This document shows, piece after piece, positions 36,162 through 45,417 of a DNA stretch of 64,000 nt. Source of the stretch: Vibrio barjaei (GTDB lineage: Bacteria > Pseudomonadota > Gammaproteobacteria > Enterobacterales > Vibrionaceae); NCBI RefSeq assembly GCF_001639065.2, contig NZ_LQXO02000023.1:1-64000 (forward strand), in the 5' to 3' direction. A model generated the notes under the pieces. It saw nothing but the letters and a program-made list of their open reading frames with translations, ran no database searches and was not told the DNA's origin. Each line of letters opens with the position of its first letter. Within the stretch, counting starts at the first letter, position 1. The position numbers and the translations under genes are program-made.

Positions 36162-36977
36162 ATGCGTAGTTCTCTATTAGTTTTAGTCCTAACTGCTTTA
36201 GTTGGTTGTTCACAATATTCGACTCAAGACCTTTTGGGGTATATGGCACTTGATGAGGCAATGGTTTGCTGCAAAGACTACAGTACTCTTACTTACCAAC
36301 CACTTGCCAGCTCGGGTGAGCATTGGATAACAGTTGGGAAAAGTGCTGAAGCTTATCAATTTACATCCGGAAAATCATTTTATCAGGCATTTAAACTAGA
36401 TAGGAAAGAGAATGTCGATATTAATTTGACCTCAAATGTCGGGGAGTCTGTTTTTATTCCGAGCGTGGTTATATTGGATGTTAACTATCGAGTGATAGAA
36501 GTTGCTAGTAATGCGAAGCTTAACTCTGGTGTGGTATTTGGTTCGGGTGAGTATCAATTGAGTATTGATAATCTAGATCTAGATGCAATATATCTAGTGA
36601 TATTTACTACGGCCAAGGATATGTCTAACTTAACACCTAGGGAAGAGCCTAGTTCAATTGTGGCAGAAACAGGGCAAACAATGGCAAATAAAGAACTTCT
36701 TTTTAGTTCAGCTATTCCTCATAGTGCGGTAGGAAATGTGCTATTAGATATAGAAGAAGCCAGTATGACTGCAAAGGAATATCAAGATAATAGTGGCGAT
36801 CTCACTCAATTAAATGAGAGGAACCTCTCTGAGCTACAAAAGAAAAATTATGCCATTGAAATTATCGATGCGGTCGATAAACAACAATATGAACGGGCTG
36901 TGTCTTACATCAATATGGCTCCTGACAGAAAGATTGCTCTGGATATTTTTACTAATGCAATAAAGTCAATTAAGTAA
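36162..36977 (+). CDS. MalM-like periplasmic lipoprotein
   Basis: A 271-residue lipoprotein with leader MRSSLLVLVLTALVGC. The middle, including FIPSVVILDVNYRVIEVASN, resembles MalM, the periplasmic protein of the maltose operon whose role is unclear. Here it sits between GH17 and GH16 genes and two genes before a LamB-like porin, paralleling the malK-lamB-malM cluster but in a beta-glucan setting. An AAGGAGAGAG ribosome site precedes the ATG. Family match is moderate. Confidence 0.7.
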   Translation: MRSSLLVLVLTALVGCSQYSTQDLLGYMALDEAMVCCKDYSTLTYQPLASSGEHWITVGKSAEAYQFTSGKSFYQAFKLDRKENVDINLTSNVGESVFIPSVVILDVNYRVIEVASNAKLNSGVVFGSGEYQLSIDNLDLDAIYLVIFTTAKDMSNLTPREEPSSIVAETGQTMANKELLFSSAIPHSAVGNVLLDIEEASMTAKEYQDNSGDLTQLNERNLSELQKKNYAIEIIDAVDKQQYERAVSYINMAPDRKIALDIFTNAIKSIK

Positions 36978-37051
36978 TTTAACACCGGAATAAATATCAC
37001 ATATCCCATTAGATTGGGAGGAGATGCCTCACATCTTAAAAAGGAATAGAT

Positions 37052-38620
37052 ATGAGTACGAAGCATAAATTAAAACATATTTCAGCGTTAACTATAGTAA
37101 TAGCAACATTATCGGCTTGCCAAACTACAAGTGAACCTTTGTCGTTTACGACAGAGGATCTAGTTGATACCACTGGCTCACCAGATCCAGTTTGGATCAT
37201 GGTATGGAACGATGAGTTTGACGGTGAAAAAATCGACAAATCTAAATGGAGTCATGAAGAAAATTGCTGGGGTGGTGGTAACAATGAGAAACAGTGCTAT
37301 ACCAAGCGAAAAGCAAACTCTTTTGTTAGAGATGGTGTGTTGCATATTGTAGCCAAAGAAGGGAGTTACACAGGTGCGAATAACCGAGAAGGCGACATGC
37401 GCAGTAAGGCCACACTGCCGTTTACCTCTGCAAGGCTAAGAACGTTAAACAAAGGGGACTGGAAATACGGACGTTTTGAGATTCGCGCACGTATGCCATA
37501 TGGCCAAGGGACTTGGCCTGCGATTTGGATGTTACCGACCGATAATGTTTACGGTACTTGGGCTGCTTCTGGTGAGATTGATATTATGGAAGCCGTTAAT
37601 CTCAAAGTACAAACTGATCGTAAAGGCGCTACTCCAGGTGAGTTAGAGGACCGAATTCATGGCACGCTTCATTACGGACGACAGTGGCCGGAAAACGTAA
37701 GTTCAGGTAGTGAATACCATTTGCCAGATGGTATTAATCCTGCTGATAGCTTCCATACCTACGCCATAGAATGGGAAGAAGGTGAGATTCGTTGGTATGT
37801 AGATAATGTTCAATATGCGACCCAACGAAAGGAAGGCTGGTACAGTCAATACAAAAACAACGGTCAACTGCTTAACGGTGAATCTGGTGCGCCATTTAAC
37901 GAACGATTTCATCTACTGCTGAATCTAGCTGTCGGTGGCTCTTGGTCGGCAAACACGAATGACAAAGGTATTGACAGTAGTATCTTCCCCCAAACTTTAG
38001 CTGTTGATTATGTGCGTGTATTCGAATGTAGTCTAGACCGAGAAACAGGCAAAGGTTGCGCGACGAAATCTAACGAAGATTATCTAGTAAAAGGCAATCC
38101 AGCTCCCCCTATCATTATCGCCGATGCTGACTATGCAAAAGGTAAAACTCTCGAAATCTTCAGTGACCAGCTCAACAAGCATCTGACTCTCAGTGGCTAT
38201 GACCCTGAGGAGAACATTCGTGTCAGCTTTGTTCCAGATGGGGAGAGAAGCAAAGTACTAAAACTGACAAAAAAAGGTGCGACGGGCAACGCTTACTTCA
38301 TTACTCCTGAAGTTGACCTTTCTAGATGGCAAAAATCAGGTGAATTGGTTTTTGACCTCAAAACTGAACCGCAAGACATAAAGACAGAATTACTGATCAA
38401 AGTCGACAGTGGTTGGCCATCTGTTGGGGATTACAGCATTCCAACATCTGGTACTCAAGAGTGGAAACAAGTACGCATCAAGTTGGCTGATCTCGTCAGT
38501 AATGGCAATCGATTTGCGACTGGCAACACGGTTGATCTCGAAAAGGTAAAAAACCTAATGGTACTTGAGCCTCAGGGAGAGATGACCATTTATCTGGATA
38601 ATATTCGCCTAGAACGATAG
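37052..38620 (+). CDS. GH16 laminarinase lipoprotein
   Basis: A 522-residue lipoprotein with lipobox LSAC. The GH16 beta-jelly-roll spans about 50-330. Its catalytic motif is GEIDIMEAV, with nucleophile Glu175, Asp177 and acid/base Glu180; WNDEFDG and WPAIWMLP are other family landmarks. This bacterial ExDxxE form is that of endo-1,3-beta-glucanases (laminarinases). A C-terminal module (about 370-522) begins LEIFSDQLNKHL and ends YLDNIRLER, shared in style with the 32377 protein. It would make the first cuts in laminarin outside the inner membrane. An AAAAAGGA ribosome site precedes the ATG. Confidence 0.93.
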   Translation: MSTKHKLKHISALTIVIATLSACQTTSEPLSFTTEDLVDTTGSPDPVWIMVWNDEFDGEKIDKSKWSHEENCWGGGNNEKQCYTKRKANSFVRDGVLHIVAKEGSYTGANNREGDMRSKATLPFTSARLRTLNKGDWKYGRFEIRARMPYGQGTWPAIWMLPTDNVYGTWAASGEIDIMEAVNLKVQTDRKGATPGELEDRIHGTLHYGRQWPENVSSGSEYHLPDGINPADSFHTYAIEWEEGEIRWYVDNVQYATQRKEGWYSQYKNNGQLLNGESGAPFNERFHLLLNLAVGGSWSANTNDKGIDSSIFPQTLAVDYVRVFECSLDRETGKGCATKSNEDYLVKGNPAPPIIIADADYAKGKTLEIFSDQLNKHLTLSGYDPEENIRVSFVPDGERSKVLKLTKKGATGNAYFITPEVDLSRWQKSGELVFDLKTEPQDIKTELLIKVDSGWPSVGDYSIPTSGTQEWKQVRIKLADLVSNGNRFATGNTVDLEKVKNLMVLEPQGEMTIYLDNIRLER

Positions 38621-38717
38621 TGATGTTTTTTCTCGGCGATCTTTGAATATTAAATAATTAAATCAATAAATTAGCGTCATCCTGTAACGTTGATTCTGAT
38701 ATTAAGCAGGGGTATTT

Positions 38718-40070
38718 ATGAAACTTTGTCAATTAACGATGTGTATTGCTGCCGCGATTTCTATTTCTGGAATAGTGCAGGCAAACGAAACAGAAGGGTT
38801 TGAATTTCACGGATACTTTCGTACTGGTATCTTGTTGAGTGCAGAAAATGATTACAAGCGCTCTAATTATGCTGGACAAAAAGAGACATTAGGGCGACTT
38901 GGATTAGAAGCTGACAATGACTACAAGGCGAACTTCGCGAGTACATGGGACTTCGAAGATGAGCGAAGCTTTAAGATTCATTTTGGCTTGAGCAAGAAAG
39001 GTAAGGAAGCGGCACTGGCCAGTGGTTCGGACGCTATCGATGTTGGTATTAGTAACGCATTTGTAGAGCTCAATGGTATTACCGAATCAGGAACATTTTG
39101 GGCTGGACGAAGAGAATATGGCAAGGCTGAGAACTACATATTCATGACAGACTTTTTTTATACCGATATGTCAGGTACAGGGATTGGTATTCAAAGCTAC
39201 GAATTGGGAGAGTCTTTAATAGATTTGGCATACATTGGCAGTGACAGAGTGAATGATGATGTTGACCGTTGGACTGATTCCCCCGCGCAAATAGGTAACA
39301 ATGAAACAAATCTAAATAACCTGATGCATGCGCTGAATATAGCAAGCACGTTTGGAAATCTTAAAGTTTCAGCTTTGCTTAAAGCAATGCCAGATAACTG
39401 GGACCGACAAGGCAATGAGTGGGCTGAGTCAGGGTATGATCTAACGGCCACGTACAATTTGAGTAGCTTCTTCGGTTTGCCGGGTAATGGGTTCTCTAAA
39501 ATAATCGTACAAGGGGGTAAAGGGTTAGGTGCAGGTAATTTGTTAGGAGGAACGATTACAGAATATAACGCTTATCATCCTGGTTCTTTGGCGCAGGGGC
39601 AGCATGATGATTGGGGGCCTGCTGGAGATGCAACATACCTTTTAACACAGCTTGAAGATGATGATACTTCCGCACGGGTACTATTGTGGGGCGGATATAC
39701 GTTTGACAATGAAGTGAGCTTATTTCCATCGATTCAGGCTCAGTACAATGATTTAGCGACGGGAGAGGCTAGAACTTCAGGCGGATACAACTTTTGGGCG
39801 TCAGCGATGATTCGACCAACAATTCCAGTTAGCCAGCACTTTTATCTACAGGGAGAAGTGGGCTACGTCTATAACAACTGGGGCGGGGATTCGTGGAAGC
39901 AGAGTAAATATACTATTGCTCCAACATTTATCCTGCCAACCTCTCTAGGCGTAGCGCCGGAAATTAGATTTTTGGCCACTTATCTACCTGAATCATGGAC
40001 TCATAAAAATGAGCAAGGTCAGCCGGACAAAGACTTTATTGTTGGATTCCAAGCAGATGTCTGGTGGTAG
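38718..40070 (+). CDS. LamB-like carbohydrate porin
   Basis: A 450-residue outer-membrane beta-barrel with signal peptide cleaved after GIVQA. The N-terminal segment EGFEFHGYFRTGILLS is the hallmark of maltoporin-type porins, and the chain ends in aromatic residues (FQADVWW), as barrel proteins do. As the last gene of the envelope cluster it probably passes laminari-oligosaccharides rather than maltodextrins. It is followed by a terminator. Confidence 0.88.
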   Translation: MKLCQLTMCIAAAISISGIVQANETEGFEFHGYFRTGILLSAENDYKRSNYAGQKETLGRLGLEADNDYKANFASTWDFEDERSFKIHFGLSKKGKEAALASGSDAIDVGISNAFVELNGITESGTFWAGRREYGKAENYIFMTDFFYTDMSGTGIGIQSYELGESLIDLAYIGSDRVNDDVDRWTDSPAQIGNNETNLNNLMHALNIASTFGNLKVSALLKAMPDNWDRQGNEWAESGYDLTATYNLSSFFGLPGNGFSKIIVQGGKGLGAGNLLGGTITEYNAYHPGSLAQGQHDDWGPAGDATYLLTQLEDDDTSARVLLWGGYTFDNEVSLFPSIQAQYNDLATGEARTSGGYNFWASAMIRPTIPVSQHFYLQGEVGYVYNNWGGDSWKQSKYTIAPTFILPTSLGVAPEIRFLATYLPESWTHKNEQGQPDKDFIVGFQADVWW

Positions 40071-40110
40071 TGAGGGGCATCAAAGTAAAATGAACTAGAA
40101 GCAAAATGGG

Positions 40111-40139
40111 CGGAGTCGGTATAATTCTGACTCCGTTTT
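40111..40139 (+). terminator. Terminator after the porin gene
   Basis: CGGAGTC and GACTCCG pair around an 11-base loop, followed by TTTTCT. It ends the lipoprotein-to-porin cluster. Confidence 0.7.
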
Positions 40140-40335
40140 CTAATTGAAAGATCAATTTTCCGTATAAAAGTTGAACTGTGTAGCTCTAATCATGTGATGT
40201 TGGTTCAAAAATGTGGGGCATCTACCAAATTTAAACTTTTGGCTTAAAAAATGAGATCTCGTCGAAGCAATATCTCTAACTAGGGTTTAGACTCTATTAT
40301 TCGATATTCAACGTTATGCACTTTTTTTACAATTT

Positions 40336-41292
40336 ATGCTTGAACTTATATTGTCAGCACATCAAGGTTCCTCCGAAGAATTACTAGGCTTATCCGAAGT
40401 CTTTGATGCGGTGGATGCTTATATCTTCATTAAAGACAATAAAGGGAAGTACCAGTATGTGAATCGTAAAGTACTCGACAACTTTGATGTCACAATGAAA
40501 GGGATAAAAGGCAAAACGGATTGGCACCTGTTCAACTTCAGTGTTGCTAAAAAAATGCGTATCAATGACAAAAAGGTGATTGCAACTAAGAAGCCGACGC
40601 AGCAAAAAATCCCTTTCAATATCGATAATCAGGAGTTGTACCACTTAACGGTTTCGTCACCCATTATCAAGAACGGCAAAGTGCTTGGAGTTATTGGGTT
40701 TGCTGTTGATGTCTCAAAGGATATGGAAGAACGTCAGACCCTGCTAGAAGAAGCTAACACCGATGGCCTTACCGGATGTTTCAATCGACGTTACCTGCAT
40801 TTAGCCTTAGAACAGCAAAAACAGAACTTCGCTCAGAGCCAAACGCCAAGTTCACTGCTTATTATTGATGTAGATCGCTTTAAACCAATTAATGATAAAT
40901 ATGGGCACTCTATAGGAGATAGAGTATTAATTGATGTCGTTAAGGTTATTAAACGCTTCACGCGTGAAGAAGATATGCTGTGCCGATATGGTGGTGATGA
41001 GTTTGTACTTTTGTTACCGGGCAGCAATATCGATCAAGCCTATGCTTTAGCGGGGCGTTTGTCCGAAAAAATAGACAAGCTAACCTTTAAGAGCAGCGGG
41101 GGTAAGTCGTTCAATGTTTCTTGCTCCATCGGGGTAGCGACTCATACGGTCGAAGACGCGAACATCATTGAGCTGGCTGATAAAGCTTTGTATGTCTCGA
41201 AGAAAGGCTGTTCAGAAAAAGTACATATGCATTGTCCTAAAACTCAACAAATCCTTCATTGTCACTATTGTGATGCAGAAGTGAGCGCCTAG
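40336..41292 (+). CDS. PAS-GGDEF diguanylate cyclase
   Basis: A 318-residue cytoplasmic protein. An N-terminal PAS-like sensor (about 15-135; FDAVDAYIFIKDNKGKYQYVN) is followed by a GGDEF domain (about 145-300). The active site is RYGGDEF, with GGDEF at 219-223. The inhibitory I-site RxxD is present as REED (210-213), so an active enzyme with c-di-GMP feedback is expected. The last 22 residues hold a Cys/His cluster (HMHCP..HCHYCD) that could bind a metal. No membrane segment is seen, so the signal would be intracellular. It lies alone between the porin cluster and yejABEF. Confidence 0.9.
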   Translation: MLELILSAHQGSSEELLGLSEVFDAVDAYIFIKDNKGKYQYVNRKVLDNFDVTMKGIKGKTDWHLFNFSVAKKMRINDKKVIATKKPTQQKIPFNIDNQELYHLTVSSPIIKNGKVLGVIGFAVDVSKDMEERQTLLEEANTDGLTGCFNRRYLHLALEQQKQNFAQSQTPSSLLIIDVDRFKPINDKYGHSIGDRVLIDVVKVIKRFTREEDMLCRYGGDEFVLLLPGSNIDQAYALAGRLSEKIDKLTFKSSGGKSFNVSCSIGVATHTVEDANIIELADKALYVSKKGCSEKVHMHCPKTQQILHCHYCDAEVSA

Positions 41293-41416
41293 CTCCAACT
41301 GTTGCAAAGATTAACCGTTTATTAGCACGCTAGAACCTTCCTCCCCTTGAAAACCCCGTGAAATACAGCTATTTATATCAGTATAAATACGTTTAAGCAT
41401 CACGATGATGATAAGA

Positions 41417-41454
41417 AGAGAAAGGACGTTTCAACTCGGCCTTTCTCTATTTTG
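41417..41454 (+). terminator. Terminator or attenuator before yejA
   Basis: AGAGAAAGG and CCTTTCTCT pair across a 14-base loop and are followed by ATTTTGG. It lies directly before the yejA ribosome site GGGGAGAAAGGA, which repeats part of the left arm, so it may end the GGDEF transcript or attenuate yej. Confidence 0.5.
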
Positions 41455-41465
41455 GGGAGAAAGGA

Positions 41466-43286
41466 ATGGCGCTATTGAAGAGAGCAGCAATGGCTGTGGG
41501 AGTTGGTTTATTCACGAGCAGCGTATGGGCTGCCAATGTAATAGAAACGACAACCTTGGTGGGTTTTGGAACCGCAAAATACCCCGCAGACTTTAAACAC
41601 TTCGATTATGTCAATCCTGACGCACCCAAATACGGAAAAGTAACCTACGGCCAAAACGGCACGTTTGATAACTTCAACCGATACGCCTCTCGAGGACAAC
41701 CGGCTGCCGCTACTGGTAACCTCTACGATACACTTATGTTCTCTCCAAGCGATGAGATCGATGCATTTTATCCTCTGATTGCTGAGAAAGTGCGTTACTC
41801 AGACGATTACTCGTGGCTTGAAGTCGATATCAATCCCAAAGCGAAATTTAACGATGGTGTTCCTATTACCGCCAAAGACGTTGAGTTTACTTATGCCAAG
41901 TTTGTAAAAGAGGGGGTACCGCAATTTCGTGCGTACTATAAAGACGTTAAAAGCGTAAAAGCAATTTCTGATCTCACTGTGCGTATAGAAATGTCTGTTC
42001 CAAATAAGGAAAAGTTATTCAGTTTAGCGCAAAGTACTCGTGTACTGCCTGAGCACTACTGGAAAGATAAGAACTTTTCTGAGCCGCTAAATGAACCGCC
42101 TGTTGGCAGTGGTGCGTATAAGATCGTCGATTATAAGATGGGACAATCTCTAACTTACCAACTCGATGAAAACTATTGGGCAAAAGATCTTCCGGTGAAT
42201 GTCGGACGGAATAACTTCAAAACGATTCAGTACGATTACTATCGTGATGACACGGTTATGTTAGAAGCATTCAAAGCAGGGGAGTTTGATTTTAGAGAAG
42301 AGTCCAGTGCTAAGTTTTGGGCTAGTTCCTATAACGGTGTGAATTTTGATAAAGGTTATATCAAGAAAGAAGAGATTGAGCACCACAAACCAATGGCGAC
42401 TCAGGCATTTGTGTTTAACACGGAGCGTCCTGTATTTAGCGACCCCAAAGTACGCGAAGCTCTAAACTACGCCATGGATTTTGAGTGGATGAACAAAAAT
42501 ATGTTCTATAACCAATACACTCGAACTCGCAGTTATTTCCAAAATACGGACTATGAAGCGAAGGGGCTACCATCTGAAGCAGAACTTGAGGTCTTAAATA
42601 AATATAAAGGTAAGATCCCAGAGCGCGTCTTCACAGATGAATATAATCCACCAGTCACCGACGGGTCAGGTCGCATCAGACCACAAATGCGCAAGGCCTT
42701 TGCACTGCTAAAAGAAGCCGGCTGGCAGTTAAAGAATAAAGTCATGACTAACATGGAAACGGGTGAGCCGCTGAGCTTTGAACTATTGATTTATAGCCCA
42801 ACTTCCGAACGATTCGCGATTCCGGTGCAAAAGAACATGCGTGCGATGGGTATCGATATGCGTATTCGTACTGTCGACACTACGCAATATTTGAAACGTT
42901 GGCGTGATCGAGACTTTGACATGGTCTCATCTCGTTACACAGCTCATCCATACCCAAGCTCTGACTTGAAGATTGTTTGGAATTCTAATTTCATCGATTC
43001 GACCTATAACCAAGCGGGCGTTAAGGATCCTGTTATTGATGATCTGACTGACTTGATTGAACAAAATCAGCAAAACCCTGAAAACTTATTAGCGTTGGGA
43101 AGGTCTTTAGATAGAGTACTTCAGTGGAACTTTTACATTATCCCTCAGTGGTATATCAAAAAATACCGTGTAGCCACTTGGGATAAATTTGAGCGCCCTG
43201 ATGTCTTACCTACTTACGACTTAGGTGTCGATACTTGGTGGGTGTCTAAAGAGAAAGCTGAAAAGCTTCCTGCAAAACGTCGATAA
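41466..43286 (+). CDS. yejA: YejA-type periplasmic binding protein
   Basis: A 606-residue family-5 binding protein with signal peptide ending VWA. The start of the mature protein (GFGTAKYPADFKHFDYVNPDAP, core KHFDYVNPDAP) is diagnostic of YejA, which delivers peptides and microcin-C-like compounds to YejBEF. It is about 20% longer than the sugar-type paralogues at 5981 and 21737 only in the N-terminal and central loops. It begins a four-gene operon with closely spaced genes. Confidence 0.93.
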   Translation: MALLKRAAMAVGVGLFTSSVWAANVIETTTLVGFGTAKYPADFKHFDYVNPDAPKYGKVTYGQNGTFDNFNRYASRGQPAAATGNLYDTLMFSPSDEIDAFYPLIAEKVRYSDDYSWLEVDINPKAKFNDGVPITAKDVEFTYAKFVKEGVPQFRAYYKDVKSVKAISDLTVRIEMSVPNKEKLFSLAQSTRVLPEHYWKDKNFSEPLNEPPVGSGAYKIVDYKMGQSLTYQLDENYWAKDLPVNVGRNNFKTIQYDYYRDDTVMLEAFKAGEFDFREESSAKFWASSYNGVNFDKGYIKKEEIEHHKPMATQAFVFNTERPVFSDPKVREALNYAMDFEWMNKNMFYNQYTRTRSYFQNTDYEAKGLPSEAELEVLNKYKGKIPERVFTDEYNPPVTDGSGRIRPQMRKAFALLKEAGWQLKNKVMTNMETGEPLSFELLIYSPTSERFAIPVQKNMRAMGIDMRIRTVDTTQYLKRWRDRDFDMVSSRYTAHPYPSSDLKIVWNSNFIDSTYNQAGVKDPVIDDLTDLIEQNQQNPENLLALGRSLDRVLQWNFYIIPQWYIKKYRVATWDKFERPDVLPTYDLGVDTWWVSKEKAEKLPAKRR

Positions 43287-43295
43287 GAGGGATAG

Positions 43296-44384
43296 ATGGC
43301 GGCTTATATATTCCGGCGTTTGTTGCTGGTGATTCCAACACTTTGGGCAATTATAACCATTAACTTCTTTATTATTCAGATTGCACCTGGAGGGCCTGTA
43401 GAACAGGCTCTTGCTCAAATGCAAGGTCTGGAATCTGGAGTCATGGAGCGCTTTAGTGGCGGCGGGAGCGAGGTTGATCTTGATTCAGGCCCTAGTGATG
43501 AAGCAACGGGATACAAAGGTTCTCGTGGGCTAGATCCTGAAGTTGTAGAGGCGATTAAAAAGCAGTTTGGTTTTGATAAACCAATGCATGAACGCTATTT
43601 TGATATGCTCAAAAACTACGCGATGTTCAACTTTGGAGACAGTTTGTTTCGTGGCGGTAATGTCATAGATCTCATTAAAGAGCGGCTGCCCGTATCGATA
43701 TCATTGGGGTTATGGAGTACCCTAATTATCTACTTGATATCGATACCATTAGGCATTCTTAAAGCGATACATCATGGTTCTCGCTTCGATATTTGGTCGA
43801 GCGCAGTTGTCATTGTCGGTTATGCCATCCCGGGTTTTTTGTTCGCTATTATCCTCATCATCTTTTTTGCCAGCGGCAACTATTTCAGTTGGTTCCCATT
43901 AAGAGGTTTGGTGTCGAGCAACTTTGATCAATTGACTTGGTATCAGCAAATCGTCGACTATTTTTGGCATTTAACCTTGCCGATTATCGCTATGGTTATT
44001 GGCGGTTTTGCTACGCTCAGTATGCTGACCAAAAACTCTTTCCTAGATGAAATTAACAAGCAATATGTGGTGACAGCTAGAGCGAAAGGGCTCGATGAAA
44101 GCAGTATTCTCTACAAGCATGTATTCCGAAATGCAATGCTGATCATCATTGCCGGCTTCCCTAGTGCTTTTATCAGCATTTTCTTCACCGGCTCTATGTT
44201 GATAGAGGTAATGTTCTCGCTCGAGGGGATAGGGCTACTCGGTTTTGAATCTACTATTCAACGTGATTACCCCGTGGTATTCAGTTCTCTCTACATTATG
44301 ACGTTACTAGGTCTGATCTTGAGTATTATTTCTGACTTAACTTATACGTGGGTTGACCCTCGTATCGATTTCGAGGCGCGTTAA
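43296..44384 (+). CDS. yejB: YejB permease
   Basis: A 362-residue inner-membrane permease. It carries the acidic insertion between helices 1 and 2 (about 40-75, [16 protein letters not shown]) typical of YejB and the docking loop [17 protein letters not shown]. It starts nine bases after yejA. Confidence 0.93.
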   Translation: MAAYIFRRLLLVIPTLWAIITINFFIIQIAPGGPVEQALAQMQGLESGVMERFSGGGSEVDLDSGPSDEATGYKGSRGLDPEVVEAIKKQFGFDKPMHERYFDMLKNYAMFNFGDSLFRGGNVIDLIKERLPVSISLGLWSTLIIYLISIPLGILKAIHHGSRFDIWSSAVVIVGYAIPGFLFAIILIIFFASGNYFSWFPLRGLVSSNFDQLTWYQQIVDYFWHLTLPIIAMVIGGFATLSMLTKNSFLDEINKQYVVTARAKGLDESSILYKHVFRNAMLIIIAGFPSAFISIFFTGSMLIEVMFSLEGIGLLGFESTIQRDYPVVFSSLYIMTLLGLILSIISDLTYTWVDPRIDFEAR

Positions 44385-45407
44385 ATGGCAATGAATCCTC
44401 TTACAAGAGCTCGTTGGCAGCGCTTTAAAGCCAATAAACGTGGGTACTGGTCAACATGGGTATTCTTCGTTCTCTTTTTCTTGAGTCTGTTTGCAGAGTT
44501 TATCGCCAACGATAAGCCACTGCTGGTGGAATACGACAACCAATGGTATTACCCGATTTTCACTCAGTATGCAGAAACCAAATTTGGTGGTGAATTTGAA
44601 ACGGAAGCTGATTATACCGACCCATATGTTATTGACCTTATTGAAGAAAACGGCTTTATCATTTGGCCGTTGATCCGCTTTAGCTACGACACCATCAACT
44701 ACGATATTGTGGCGTCAGTGCCGTCCGCACCGGATAACGTCAACTGGCTGGGTACAGATGATAAAGGTCGGGATGTGTTAGCTCGGATTATTTATGGCTT
44801 TCGAATATCTGTATTGTTCGGCTTTATCCTAACCATAGTATCCAGTGTGATTGGTGTTGCAGTGGGTGCGACACAAGGTTATTACGGCGGTTGGATAGAT
44901 TTATTCGGTCAACGCTTTATTGAAGTGTGGTCTGGCATGCCGACTCTGTTCTTATTGATTATCTTATCGAGTTTTGTTGAACCAAACTTCTGGTGGCTAC
45001 TGGGTATTATGGTGTTATTCAGTTGGATGAGTTTAGTTGGGGTCGTTCGAGCTGAGTTTCTAAGATGTCGAAACTTCGATTACGTGAAAGCAGCTCACGC
45101 TATGGGCGTAGACGACAAACGAATCATGCTTAGGCATATGTTACCCAATGCGATGGTCGCGTCACTGACGATGATGCCATTTATACTCTCTGGCTCAGTG
45201 ACAACGCTAACATCGTTAGACTTCTTAGGATTTGGTTTGCCCGCAGGATCGCCTTCGCTAGGTGAACTACTTGCGCAAGGTAAAGCTAACCTACAAGCGC
45301 CTTGGCTTGGTTTATCGGCGTTTGCTGTTCTATCGATAATGTTAACGCTCCTTGTATTCGCTGGTGAAGCGGTACGAGACGCATTTGACCCTCACCAGCA
45401 AGGTTAA
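44385..45407 (+). CDS. yejE: YejE permease
   Basis: A 340-residue inner-membrane permease with the long periplasmic loop after helix 1 found in YejE (about 45-120), then GTDDKGRDVLARIIYGFR and docking loop YVKAAHAMGVDDKRI. The ATG directly abuts the yejB stop, implying coupling. Confidence 0.93.
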   Translation: MAMNPLTRARWQRFKANKRGYWSTWVFFVLFFLSLFAEFIANDKPLLVEYDNQWYYPIFTQYAETKFGGEFETEADYTDPYVIDLIEENGFIIWPLIRFSYDTINYDIVASVPSAPDNVNWLGTDDKGRDVLARIIYGFRISVLFGFILTIVSSVIGVAVGATQGYYGGWIDLFGQRFIEVWSGMPTLFLLIILSSFVEPNFWWLLGIMVLFSWMSLVGVVRAEFLRCRNFDYVKAAHAMGVDDKRIMLRHMLPNAMVASLTMMPFILSGSVTTLTSLDFLGFGLPAGSPSLGELLAQGKANLQAPWLGLSAFAVLSIMLTLLVFAGEAVRDAFDPHQQG

Positions 45408-45417
45408 TAGGCAACGT

